The notes below the pieces were generated by a model. The model was not told the origin of the DNA. It worked only from the letters and a program-made list of their open reading frames with translations, and ran no database searches. Both the position numbers and the translations under genes were made by a program. 64,000 nt of DNA from Globisporangium splendens (Eukaryota; Oomycota; Peronosporomycetes; Pythiales; Pythiaceae). The DNA lies in assembly GCA_006386115.1 (NCBI GenBank), contig VFIW01000026.1:427553-491552 (forward strand), read 5' to 3'. This document shows, one piece after another, positions 34,301 to 45,185 of the stretch; position 1 is the stretch's first letter, and each line of letters begins with the position of its first letter.

Positions 34301-34876
34301 TCTTTTTTCTTTCTTTCTTTTTTTTTTACGTATTGCAGAGAGTTTCTTCGAGCACGACGGCCAAGCTGTGTGCGCCAAGTGCAAGCACAACGCTATTACC
34401 CTCGAAGAGCCGATCATTCCGTAAGATGGTTTTGTTTCTTTTGCGTGCATAGCTCGGTTCTGGCTGACATCATCCATCACTTGCATGCTTTGTGGATGCA
34501 GAGAAAACCTCACACCTATTGGCACGGGCATTGTTGGCTACCATTTCGAAGCCCAGGTATCCTGCGTATTGTTAACTCTCCAATGAAGAGAGTTTAGTCT
34601 TGCGCTGACGTGTTTTCTTTGATGGACACACAGGACGACACGCAATTGACGATTCACCCGGGCGAGGAAGTGTCAATTCTGCAAAAGGACGACGACGGAT
34701 GGTGGCTCGTGGACATCAAGAACAAGCGCGGCTACGTTCCCGGCTCGTACCTGGTCGAGCATCCGACGCAAAAGCAAACCGTGCCTGCCATCCCGGGCCT
34801 GTGCAGCGAGTGCAACAGTCAGAACCCCGAGGAGGCGCGTTTCTGCCGCAGCTGTGGCAACCAACTCATCGCGTAA
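31302..34876 (+). CDS. Mirror-symmetric zinc-ribbon / SH3 / LIM2 / coiled-coil / LIM2 / SH3 / zinc-ribbon protein
   Basis: A probable cytoskeletal or signalling scaffold, 773 aa. Fifteen exons: 31302-31321, 31422-31473, 31572-31708, 31794-31866, 31952-32401, 32487-32609, 32724-32814, 32902-32955, 33041-33765, 33870-33938, 34016-34075, 34163-34250, 34339-34420, 34502-34556 and 34634-34876; every join keeps frame. Domains in order: short zinc ribbon (CSKC...CAKC, 5-22); SH3 (ALYNF...DGWWFIE...GLVPGSYL, about 85-137); two LIM domains (CFAC...HEICLLCPGC from 222; CRVC...HRLCMICSQC...CKPC, 280-330); an Ala/Glu/Lys coiled coil (334-425); a Ser/Asp-rich linker; two more LIM domains (CGGC...HYECFKCSHC from 553; CCRC...HPGCFVCFQC...CAKC from 613); a second SH3 (DGWWLVD...GYVPGSYL, about 682-735); and a C-terminal zinc ribbon (CSEC...CRSC). 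No catalytic domain is seen. The halves look like an internal duplication around the coiled coil. Confidence 0.9.
31345..31368. repeat. (GT)n microsatellite in intron 1 of the SH3/LIM gene
   Basis: About eleven GT units within the 100-bp first intron. Confidence 0.9.
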
Positions 34877-35232
34877 GCCACCGTTTTTGCGGGTTCCAAG
34901 TGGGGGCGAAATAGACATGTATGCTCCGGGTGGCGTTCTTTTTGTTTGTCAAATGGCGACTCTCACGCTGCTATTTCCATAGAGAAACAGCAGCAGCAGC
35001 AGCAGAAGAGAGTTGAGTTTGGTTGTATCGCCGTGGTGATATGAACGGTGTGTGTTTTGTTTTTCTAACCAAAAATTGCGATAATGTCATGTATGGAGGA
35101 GGCGGCTCCTGAAGTTGCCTGTCTCACATCGCGATCTGACCGTTGAATGCTCTCAGTTGTGGCAGTTGGAGCCTCATGGTTCCCATCTAAACCCAGCATT
35201 CTCTCACTTTCTTTGCCATTCTGCTTTTTCCC

Positions 35233-36081
35233 ATGAAGATATCAACAATGTTGGCACAGAGTTACAAGTCCGGGTTGAAGGTTGTGCCGCGCGTGCTTCG
35301 TGCGCCATCGTCACTGGCGTCTACCGCGCGTCCAAACAATGCCACCTTTACTGCGCAGCGCGCCGCGTGCCTTTCGACGTGGGACCGCGTGCAGTCGTCG
35401 TTGTGGCACCCGATGGCGACGACGGAGCAATCGCTCATGGAAATGGATCGCATCGCGTCGCAGTTCTTCTCGCGGAGTTTGTTCCCAATCACGCGCATGC
35501 TGCCGCGCGTGCGCGAGGGTGAGGACGACTTTTTCAACGACCTGACGGTAAAGTCGAGTAGCGAGACCCTCGATCCGAAGAAGGGGTCGGACAGCGATGC
35601 GAGCGGCCGGTCCTACTCGAGCTACTCGTTCAGCAGCTCCACCGTCGTTGACGAGGAAGGCCGCCGCGTGTCCACGACGCGCCGCCGCTACGAAGACTCG
35701 ACGGGCCGTCTGAAGGCTCTTCATGAGCGTGAAATCGACGGCAAGAAGCTAAAGACTGTGTGGCAGCGCAAGAACGCCGACGACCAGGGCGAGCACCACT
35801 CGATGTGCATCGGTGCGAACGCGGAGGAGTTTGAGTCGCAGTGGAAGCACACGCCGTTCGGCCAAGCTGAGGAAGAGCAACAGAAGAGGCAAGTGGGCGA
35901 GGAGCAGCCTGCCAAGTCGGCGTTCGGCATCGGCTATGAGGCTGCGAAAGCTGCGCCGGACAACAACAGCAAGCACGGCGAGGGAGTGACAAAGGAGGCG
36001 CAGGACCGGAGCCGCGAGGAAGCGATCGCGCAGGCTGCCAAGACCCAGGAGGAAGAGACGACGCTGCCCAGCTACTTGTAA
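35233..36081 (+). CDS. Myeloid-leukemia-factor-like protein with a presequence-like N-terminus
   Basis: A single-exon 282-aa protein. The middle part resembles the MLF family core: a Ser/Tyr run (RSYSSYSFSSSTVVDEEGRR) followed by VSTTRRRYEDSTGRLKALHE and REIDGKKLKTVWQR, like the 'SSSxVxDxxGRRVxxTxRxxxDSxGxxKxxHEREIDGK' pattern of MLF proteins. Unusually, the first 35 residues (MKISTMLAQSYKSGLKVVPR...) are basic, hydroxylated and free of acidic residues, as in mitochondrial presequences. The C-terminal third is Glu/Ala/Gln-rich and likely disordered. A CTCACTTTCTTTGCC initiator-like string lies about 30 bp upstream of the ATG. Function is not known for certain; MLF relatives interact with chaperones and transcription factors. 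Confidence 0.7.
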   Translation: MKISTMLAQSYKSGLKVVPRVLRAPSSLASTARPNNATFTAQRAACLSTWDRVQSSLWHPMATTEQSLMEMDRIASQFFSRSLFPITRMLPRVREGEDDFFNDLTVKSSSETLDPKKGSDSDASGRSYSSYSFSSSTVVDEEGRRVSTTRRRYEDSTGRLKALHEREIDGKKLKTVWQRKNADDQGEHHSMCIGANAEEFESQWKHTPFGQAEEEQQKRQVGEEQPAKSAFGIGYEAAKAAPDNNSKHGEGVTKEAQDRSREEAIAQAAKTQEEETTLPSYL

Positions 36082-36503
36082 ACTGCGTCCTTTCGTGGTC
36101 GGTATTCTGTGTGTGGACACCATTGCATGTGAACGAGTGAAAGAATGAGTGTTGTTTTGTTGAGGACATTTTGGGTTGTACTGGTTTGAGTCAACTAGAA
36201 GCCATCAGTTGCTAACGTTGGCAAGCCTATGAGATTTTAAGGCAAAATTACCGCACAAATGCCTCTTATAAGCGACATTACCATACTGTCTCAGAAAAAG
36301 CCTCTTCTGACTGACCTGTAACAGCGACAGCACAATACCGTCCCAGGATGCGGTGCAACTAAAAAACTGCACATAAATCAGCAAGACTGAAGCAATTCGT
36401 CGTCGCGCATTTCCGCATTCGCCGCCGCTGCGCAGGAAGTTCGCTCGTTCCGTGGCCGTCGACCCCTGTATCCCCCGCCCTCTGCCTCTCTTTCCCTCTT
36501 ACG
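36082..36503. other. Intergenic spacer and protease promoter
   Basis: About 420 bp. The right end is pyrimidine-rich (CCCTCTGCCTCTCTTTCCCTC just before the ATG at 36504), as in many oomycete 5' leaders. Nothing else is recognised. Confidence 0.5.
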
Positions 36504-39500
36504 ATGGACGACGACCTGCAGCACGATGACTACGAGGGCGACGACGAGCAGCAGCCATCACCACCGCCTGCGGCCGCCCGCGAGAACGGCGACGACGCGC
36601 TGGGCGACGCGATGCTCGAGATGGGCGGCGACCCGCGCCTCAGCAGCCGCGACGGCGACTCGAAGCGCTGGATGGAGAGCCTGGAGAAGTGCATCCGCGC
36701 GATCGTGAGCATCCGCCTGCTGAGCGTGCGTGCGTTCGACGGCAACGGCGCGTCCTTCAGCGTGGCCACGGGCTTCGTGGTCGACCAGACGCGCGGCATC
36801 ATCCTCACGAACCGCCACGTCGTGACACCCGGACCCGTCGTGGCCGACGCGATCTTCCTCAACAAGGAGGAAGTCGACCTCGTCGCGATCTATCGCGACC
36901 CCGTGCACGACTTTGGCTTTTTCCGCTTCGACCCGAGCAAAGTCAAGTTCTTGGATCTCCACGAGATCCCACTGAAACCCGAAGCCGCGAAAGGTGAGAA
37001 GCGCTGTACTTGTGTATCTTCTCTGGCACGAACGACGACGCTATCGTGTAGGATGAGCACTAATCATGTGTATGTGTGGCGCATGTTGTCGTATTTAAAG
37101 TCGGTGTCGAGATCCGTGTCGTCGGGAACGATGCGGGGGAGAAGCTGTCGATTCTACCGGGCATTTTGGCAAAAGTGGACCGCGACGCGCCTTCGTATGG
37201 ATCGAACACGTACAACGATTTCAACACGTTTTATTATGCCGCTGCGAGCAGCACGTCGGGCGGCTCCAGTGGATCTCCCGTGCTCAACATCGATGGATGC
37301 GCGATCGCATTGAACGCAGGCGGCGCGAAAAAAGCCGCGTCGTCGTTCTATTTGCCCCTGGATCGCGTTGTGCGCGCGCTTAAACTGGTCCAGGAAGGGC
37401 TCGACGTGACGCGCGGGACGCTGCAGACGATTTTCAAGCACACGGCGTTTGATGAAGTGCGTCGACTGGGGCTGCAGGCGGATACTGAAGCGGTGCTCCG
37501 CGCGCAGTTCCCAGCGGAGACGGGGATGCTCGTCGTCGATCAAGTCATTCAGCATGGTCCCGCGGACCGGAAGCTGCAGACTGGTGATATTCTAATCAAG
37601 TTTGCAGGTCAATACGAGACGACGTTCCTGAATATCGAAGAGTATCTGGATTCGCATGTGGAACAAAAGGTCGAGATCGAGTTCCAGCGCGGCGGCATGA
37701 CACAAGTCGTCGAGGTGGAGGTTGGCGATTTGCACGCCATCACCCCGCATCGGTACCTGGAAATTGGAGGCAGCATCGTGCACTCACTGTCGTACCAGCA
37801 AGCCCGAAACGCGTCGTTGCCAGTCGGAGGAGTGTATCTGGCCCAGGCAGGACATATGTTCATGAAAGCGCACTTGACCCAGCCGTGCATCATCACGGCT
37901 GTGGATGGGAAACCGACCCCAACGCTGGACGAGTTTGTGCGTGTGTTGTCCACCTTACCGAACGGATACCGGACCGTATTGCGATATTTCATGATTCGCG
38001 ACCGCCATCGCGTGCGTACGGCATTCATCATGATGGATCGCCAGTGGTTCCCGATGCAGATTTGCACGCGTAACGACCGCGATGGACTTTGGTATGCTGA
38101 GGTTTGCCCCGACACGTCCGCGTTGAAAGGTCTGGAGGTTTCAATTCCTTCGTTTGCGCCCGCACCGCTGAGTTTCCCGGGAGGCAGCGAGCTCGGTAAA
38201 AAGCTGCTTCGGTCGCTTGTGATGGTGTCGTTTGACATTCCGTACATGGTCGATGGCATCTCCAGCTCCAGTTACCATGGCATGGGACTAGTCATCGACG
38301 CTGACCAAGGGTTTGTTCTCGTTGACCAGAACACGGTTCCGATCGCACTTGGCGACGTGCTCGTGACGATCGCGGCATCCGTCGAAGTCCCCGCAAAGGT
38401 GGTGTTTGTGCACCCAGTCCACAACTTTTCGATTGTGAAGTATGACCCGAGCCAGCTCGGTGCTGTGGCTGCTCATCTTGCCAGTGTCACGTTTGCAGAG
38501 AAACCACTTGAAGTTGGTGAAACGACCGATTACATTGGACTGAGCAGCAACTGGACAGTGGTGACGATGAAATCTGTTGTGACGAAACTGGACCGTCTTG
38601 TATTCCGCGACTTCCAGCCACCACGATACAAGGCGTCGAATGTGGAGGTGCTCCATTTTGACCGTACAACGAAGTCAGTCGGTGGGGTGTTCATGGATGA
38701 CAAGGGTGACGTCAGCGCTCTGTGGCTGTCGTTCAGTTACCAAGATGCATCCGGGAGAAAGGAAGTGTTCCGCGGGTTGCCGATTAGTGTTGTTCGCCCG
38801 ATCGTCGATGAGTTGCGCAATGGTCAAGGACGAGTTCCGTCGTTCGTGAACATTCTTCCGGTTCAGTTACTGACGTATTCCTTGTCAAAAGCGCGTTCAG
38901 GTCTTGGCTTGTCGGACGATTGGATCCAAAAGCTTGAGCAATGTTACGAAGACAAACGCCAGATTCTTGGAATTAAGCGCAGTGCGGCAGGAACCGACTG
39001 TGCGAAGAAACTGGAGAGTGGGGATCTGCTGCTTGAAGTCGACGGACAGGTGGTCGTGCGTGATTCGGATGTCGAGTCCGCCGTGAAGGACAAAACACAT
39101 TTGGACCTCCTCGTGCTGCGCAACCAGGAAGAGCTCCGATTGTCGGTGGAGACGAACCGACTATCTGGCATGGGCACTGACCGAGTGGTCGTTTGGGCCG
39201 GGTTGGTCTTACAGCAGCCACACTACTCTGTTGCTACTCTCGGGTACATCCCAGAAGAAGGTGGTGGGGTGTACTGTTCGCGTTGGTGCTATGGTTCGCC
39301 AGCGCACAAGTACGGTCTTCGCGCTACAATTTGGATCGTGGAGGTGAACGGTGAGCCGACTGCAACGCTGGATGAGTTTCTCAATGTAGTGAAGAAGCTT
39401 CATAATGGCGATTCAGTGCGGTTGAAGACGATCGCGATCAACACGAAACCAAAAGTGTTTACACTGAAGACCGACTATCACTACTGGCCAACCGTCGAGC

Positions 39501-39553
39501 TCCGCAGAGAAGAGTGGGACTGGAAATATGTGTCACATCCAGTGCTCTCGTAG
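36504..39553 (+). CDS. HtrA-like serine protease of the NMA111/DEG7 type
   Basis: A duplicated trypsin-like/PDZ protease, S1C family; relatives act in the nucleus (yeast Nma111) or plastid lumen/stroma (DEG7). Two exons, 36504-36993 and 37101-39553, give 980 aa, matching Nma111 (about 1,000). The intron has a CTAAT branch site. The first protease half has the full triad: His in TNRHVV (105), Asp in DPVHDF (about 136) and Ser in GGSSGSP (about 220). PDZ domains follow (GMLVVDQVIQHGPADRKLQTGDILIKF; VGGVYLAQAGHM). The second protease half (about 520-760) lacks the triad (MGLVID, VHPVHNFSIVKYD, SVGGVFMDDKG), as in all family members, and ends in further PDZ modules. No targeting peptide; the N-terminus is acidic and Pro-rich. 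Confidence 0.92.
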
Positions 39554-39792
39554 GAGAGAAAAATCACGGACCAAAGACGGATTTGCAGGGCATCCTCACG
39601 TCGAGGTATTTTCTGAGCAGAAACGGCAGCTAGCAAGGAAGAAGAAAAATAGAGAGGTAGGTGCGCCAGGAAAGCTTGAATGAATAGAAAGAAAAGCACA
39701 TTGTGCTTGCTTTCAAACGGTGTGTGGACGTAAGTGCCGAGTCTATTTCCGTGTGAGAAGCTCGATAACTCCTATTCTCGGTGTCTTCGTTC

Positions 39793-41085
39793 ATGATGCA
39801 AGGTGCAGGGCTCGCGGTGGTAAGCACGATACACTCCGCGCCGCATTTCATCACTCGTCCTACTGAACCAGACCACCGTCCGAGTCTGCCTGTGAAGCTA
39901 CAAGAAGAGATTGCGGCCCTGGAAGACACTCAGGACAAGCAACAGTCTGACGACGACTATGATGGCATGGAGTAGTTGTTCAGCGTCTCCTTCTCATCAA
40001 GTCAGTCGCCTGTTTCCAGTATCATGAACAAAATCGGTTCTCCAGACCCTTCCAAGAGGACTTCAGGTGGGCTCGACCGCACATCGATCTACCTAGACGA
40101 CTCTGACGTCGACATCGACAACTACAGATCGATCGACATGGAGTCTGGCGAGGCGTCGAGCGACAACTTGAGCCATCAGTTGGAGATTGATGAACAAGAT
40201 GTGCTTGATGGTGCTCGCAGCGGGATACCAAACAGTTCCGAAGCACATTCTTCGTCGACGGAGGGCACAACACAAAAGGCAATTACCGAGTATGAAGATA
40301 TCCCTATTGCTCAGAGCAAACTGTTCAAGCGACGACGCAGAGATCGCACAACAAACGAGCTAGATGACGGTGACCGGCGTCTCGCGTGCTGTGGTCGTTG
40401 CAAAAGCGACTTGAATCGAAAACTACTTGTTCGCTGTGCGTCGTGTTCATTTTGCCGACATCTCTACTGCTTCACGCCGCCACTCAAGCAGCACCCTGCG
40501 TTCCAATACCAGCAGACCACTGCACGAGGAAGAGAAGTAGCGATTCCACCTCCTGCCGATGTACTCGCTAAGTGGAGATGCGATTCCTGTCGAGAACGAT
40601 CAGGCAAATCGCATCCATGTGATACTGGCGGCTGGGTGTATCGCCCGAGCAAAGTGCCAACGACAATAAACTTCGGCGGCGTAAAGGAAACAGGGCCAGA
40701 TAGGCAACCGAAGACGCGTCGAATGGTGAAAATCGACTGCTTCAATAGTAGCAGCCCCCAGTTGGATCGAGTTGATGTCGAGCACCAGATTGATTCCATG
40801 AAGCCAACGTCAAGCGAGCAGCGACTTACCCATACCGAGGATGCCAGCGGCGACGGTTGCCTTCACCCCGTGCAAACGCAATGGGGTGACGGGTTCGATT
40901 GGTTTGCATTTCGAGCCCAAAAGGTTGAAAAGGTGCTCATCACACGAAGCCAAAGCGCAGCAGCCACAAGAGGTGGGAATGAGCTTGTGCACTATTCGCA
41001 GTCGTTTTCCGACATGAAGAAAATGATTTTCGACTCGGTGCTTTTCGTTAGCAACGACAGCAGATTCGACTTGAACGCAAAATAG
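39793..41085 (+). CDS. PHD-finger-like protein
   Basis: Likely a nuclear chromatin-reader type protein, 414 aa. An in-frame TAG at 39973-39975 is removed if a 48-nt intron (39972-40019, GTAG...CCAG) is spliced; both sides then join in frame as exons 39793-39971 and 40020-41085. Without that intron the ATG at 40024 would start a 353-aa protein. A basic nuclear-localisation-like block (KLFKRRRRDR) precedes a PHD-like zinc finger (CGRC...RCASCSFCRHLYCFTPPL...WRCDSC). The insert before the last pair is longer than usual. The remainder is polar with no known fold. The 3' end overlaps the opposite gene by 94 bp (40992-41085), so one of the two 3' ends is probably not native. Confidence 0.65.
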
Positions 41086-42569
41086 TACGTGAATCGAACT
41101 CGCACGTTGGAAGCTTGGAGTTCATCGTTGTTTAGCTGCTTCACGGACTTTTCAACATATGCACCAGGACGAGTGAAGGATGTACCACCGAGAATTGTGA
41201 TGCCGTTGCACAACTGGTACCACTTATCGGTCCCTCCCCACGACGTGACCCAGAGATTATCATCTTTGTTGCCATTGAAGGAGTCCTGGAGGACAGTGCT
41301 CCACAACGTTGACGGCGCGGCGTCGTTTGTCGAGCACAAATATCGCGTAGTTTGGATGCCTCGGGTGTCAAACTTGAGCAGTACACCATCGCTCACGCTT
41401 TGAGCGGCTGCATAGTCGTGCATCCCAACCAGTATTTTTTTCCCTGGTCGAGTCGAGCACTCAATCGAGTCATTGTCGGTGCCTATGATATCGCGCAACC
41501 ACCATTTGCCGGCGTCGACTGCTCCCCATTGAGAACTTGCACTGTTATCGGAAGGAAGGTCGAGTTTGGCGTTCAGAACTGCATTCGAGATACCAGGTGC
41601 AGTCGCGAAATATGACGATCCATACTTTTTGTGCATTGCAATGAAGTGGCTCGACGATCGTGGGACAACTTGCGTTAGTCCCATTGCTTTGCAGGTGTCG
41701 TAGTCACTGGGACCAGTGGTTCCCAAACACGCGACATCGCTTGCACCGAAATCGCAAGGGACGATGGTGTACCCCTTTCCAGCGTCTGAGACCATGTCAC
41801 AGTATGCCAGAAAGAACCCTGTGCTGGTTCCTAGTATGTAAACACCACTTGCAGCAGCCACGGCATCCATCTTGATCTTGTTGCAGCTTGGCGGAACATT
41901 GATGTGGATCACAGCATTTCCTACAGTGGAATAGCTTCCAGAAGCCATTGTCTGACGAAGCGCATCGGCTGTGATCTGAAAGCATTTGTCGTTCTCGTAG
42001 CTAAAACCGATGCATCCGTTAGTGGCTCGGCACACACAACGACATCGATCAGCCGTCGTTTTCGCACTAGAGCAACCCAGGGCAGCGCATGAGTTTTCAC
42101 CCTCACATCGACTCAATAGAGACTCGCTTGAGGTCAGGTCCCACCTTCTCTTCGTTAGTCTCGTCCATACGTTTTCGGATGCATTTGGGTCCAGAGCTCG
42201 ACGAAACGTCGTTCTCGCTGCGTCAGCTACCAGTGCTGATTGATTCGATGCCATAAACAAGTTGCATGATTTTGCAACAGTGTTGGAAACTCCCATTTTG
42301 CACAGATTGTGCTGCCCACACTTGTTCGCGCAAGACTCCAGCGACGGGACCAGTGCACCTCGATTGACAGCAACAATTTGTGCGATAATGCTTTTCATCT
42401 GGTAGCCGGCTTTCGTCGACGTCGTGACTTCGAGCGATATTTTGTGAGAACCTACGGCGGCATCCATGACTGAGTGCACAACCATTGGCTCACACATACC
42501 CGCAGACACGGAATCTGACACAGAGGTGAAGACGCCGTCAAATGCGGCACCACCTGACCTCTTCGTCAT
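40992..42569 (-). pseudogene. Truncated Cys-rich surface-type protein with a YCDM (fibrinogen-like) motif
   Basis: The frame is open from beyond 42590 but the first ATG is at 42569. There is no signal peptide, so the 5' part (signal exon) is probably lost, with degenerate LINE sequence beginning about 240 bp upstream. A Cys-rich PAN/apple-like region (CANKCGQHNLC; CRCVCRATNGCIGFSYENDKC) is followed by SGVYILGTSTGFFLAYCDM, which resembles fibrinogen-related and GON-type modules. A long domain with WGAVDAGKWWLRDIIGTDND, then SFNGNKDDNLWVTSWGG and ASNVRVRFTYYF, completes it. At the 3' end similarity-like sequence stops after the YYF (about 41105) and the rest looks non-coding, overlapping the PHD gene. 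I read it as a fragment of a secreted or wall protein. Family assignment is weak. Confidence 0.5.
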
Positions 42570-42811
42570 TGGATCTTGCTTTTCATCCACGCTCGGGTAA
42601 ACTACATTTGTGTATATTACTTCCGCCGATCGTAAAATAAACGTAAAATTCCGTTATATTTCAACCTCGTGTTGACTGTCCTCCAACGTGGCCAATTCGT
42701 CATCATCAGCGATCTTGTCACCTGATTAAAACACCGAGAACCGTCAAGAGGTTGTAACGATGCACGCCTCTTGGCAGTGAAAAGCCACACAGTGCACACT
42801 GCCTACAGCAC

Positions 42812-43152
42812 TATGAAGTCAAACTGGAAGTCTTCGGAGACAGCCAAATGGTTATCGCAGCCCAGAACGGGTTCGCCTCAGTACACCAGACCAAGTTGCA
42901 GCCACTAGCAGTTCGGGTAAATCAAATCATCGCCAACTTTGCGTGATCTCCTGGAATCACACAAAACGAGAACAAAACAAAATGGCCGATCTTCTCGCCA
43001 ACGTGGCAATGAACTCCAAGAATGCGAAGATACTCACCGACGAATCGCGGGGAAACGATCAAGCTCTTATGTCCCAAGTCGCAGCTCTACTCGACAATGA
43101 TACCGGTGCCACACCGTCAAAACTTAGAAACATCTCACTCTCAGCAGTGTAA
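42812..43152 (+). pseudogene. Old LINE RNase H fragment
   Basis: Two frames together give a decayed RNase H domain: VKLEVFGDSQMVIAAQNG (the Asp-Ser motif) in one frame. After a frameshift near 42942, SWNHTKREQNKMADLLANVAMNSK follows in another, which parallels NKMADSAANLAMDTR in the LINEs at 51-59 kb. No reverse transcriptase is left. The divergence shows an older insertion than those LINEs. Confidence 0.7.
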
Positions 43153-44520
43153 ACGAGACTCCGGAATTCTTAACCTGTATGCAGATCGTAAGTTAAATAG
43201 AACTGCCTTTCTCTCTCTCTCTCTTACTCCGACACGGTTTCAAACCCTGATCTTGCTATATTAAAATACAGCAAGAGATTTTGGTATAGCAAGTGGTTTC
43301 GCTAAAGCCACTACAGCATTCGCCTGAACCTGGAGCGGAAAGCTTGGCGATTGGAGTCGCCGAAATGTTTGCTCGAGCTGTCGGACAGTTCCAGAACATG
43401 ATCATTGATCAGGTTGCTCGGCTGGAAAATGGATGACAATGGCCGAAATCCACGGCATCGGCAAAGATCTCACTGACCTTCGTCGCGAGTATCAAACTTC
43501 AAAGACATTTCAGGGAGCAATCAACATGTGCAAGGACGAGTTTACAAGCTTTGAACGGGTGGAAAGCAACAGAAAATATACCCAGCTCGGACATAATTCT
43601 CTGGGGATCTGGCTACAGCATTTTCAAACACAGCGACAGTGGAGTCCGATTTTTCTCTTGCTGGATGGGAAAGAGACGAGTTTCGAAAAATACTGACTAA
43701 CTTCAGCTTCGAAGGGATTTTACATTGCATGCAATGTGACAAGCGTCAGCAACTGAGAAAGCACTTACCATTCGTAAATGGGCATGAACAGCTGTGCAAC
43801 TGCTGATGTTACCATACAAACATCTATATTAAAACATCCCTACTTTCCTCTAAATAGAGCCAAAACTTGTCCCTAAATCAGCCATCTAGGGGACATTTCC
43901 CGAACTCCCTAAATGCACTAGGCTGCTCACGACCACCTCCGCGTTGTTTCTCTTAATTTTTCGTTGCCACAACGTTGGACTCGAGGATGATCCCAACTGA
44001 CTGCATGCAGCCACAACCCCAGCAGCACTACTCTTTAGCCTCGAGTGCTGTGATTTGCTGGAAACATCTTCCAATTTGGCCAATCGAATTACTCAAGATA
44101 CGCATGTTCGCTGTCAGACACTGATTGGATAAAATGAAATGTAAGGGATTTTCCAGTGGAAGATCCTTGGAAAATTTCCAGGTCGGACCAACAGAGAATA
44201 TCTGGAGAGCCTTATCGCACTGCTCGAAGAGCAGCAGCTCGCATTTGCTCCGAGAGCACGTACGACCTCTCCTACAAGTCGAAAACGATCATTACTCTAG
44301 ATGTGGAGATTGTCGGTCCAGATACTCCATTATTGAAAGGCTTTTCTTGACCCAAGTCCGACAACAATGACATCTCGGAGGACGACATGCTGGAGATCAA
44401 GGCGCACACGAGTGTCCTGGTGGACGCCAGTCGCGCCGACAGCGGCGACGAATGCGAAGAAGCAAGAAGTACTAATAGAGAGGAAAAGTTTCGCTGAGCA
44501 TCATGACAAGAAAGATGAAT
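43153..44520. other. Degraded transposon-like DNA
   Basis: Short frames without recognisable domains on both strands. A small polar remnant on the plus strand (DNNDISEDDMLEIKAHTSVLV, about 44360-44420) looks once-coding. The piece may include the other end of the Harbinger element that follows, but no terminal repeats were identified. Confidence 0.4.
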
Positions 44521-44524
44521 TTGA

Positions 44525-45185
44525 ATAGAAATGTTTGCAATCTGGATTTTATTGCACTTCGCGCTCCGTGTTATTGGAGGGCTTCAAGTAATTTGTCTCG
44601 CTGACGCGAATCGGGTTCAGCCAGCAATGGATCGCACCGATGCAATCCGAGGTGATGCTTTCGTCACTCATCGAAGCAAAACCTTCTGCAGCACGACGAC
44701 GCTGCTGTGCGATCCTTGAGAATACCATTTGAAGCTTCGCCGAGTTGTTTATCGCATCCAGCGCGAGATAAAACAGTTAGGAAAAAAAAGCAGAGCGGCT
44801 GATTCCAGCGATAAGGCAGACGTGGGGGTAGGGACCCCTGCAAGCCAGCCAGCACATAACTGGAGCATTCCGGCAGGTGATAAAGGTTCATGTCCAGCAC
44901 CTCTCCAAAGAGACTGCAGACGATCGACGGTCAGGCGGGAGCCACGATCTGGAGGAGCCTCTCGAAGCAGCCGTGGCTCATTCGGTAGTACTGATTAAAT
45001 TCTGATACTCGCAAAAGAAAATCCGCGTGCAGGTTCCATGATAGTCGATCTCGGGTCACGTTTTTACACTTTTTTTCTTTGACTCGCTTTGTCGTCGAAA
45101 TTGCCACTGCAAGCGGGATCACTATCAAAAGCATGTCGTCGTCCATTTCTCCGCGGAGCGCGTCGCTCAACCCCGCTAAATCCAT
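44525..45185 (-). pseudogene. PIF/Harbinger transposase pseudogene
   Basis: DDE transposase remnant of a cut-and-paste DNA transposon. From the ATG at 45185 the first 84 codons are open and contain FNQYYRMSHGCFERLLQIVAP, the N-terminal signature of Harbinger transposases. After a frameshift come LTVDRLQSLWRGAGHEPLSP and ML..CAGWLAG, then IAGISRSAFF, ALDAINNSAKLQMVFSRIA and RRRAAEGFASMSDESI. The first catalytic Asp motif, normally GAIDGW or GALDGW, reads GAIHCW here, so the active site is lost. A TAA ends the frame at about 44530. It is clearly inactive; ends of the element were not found. Confidence 0.8.
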
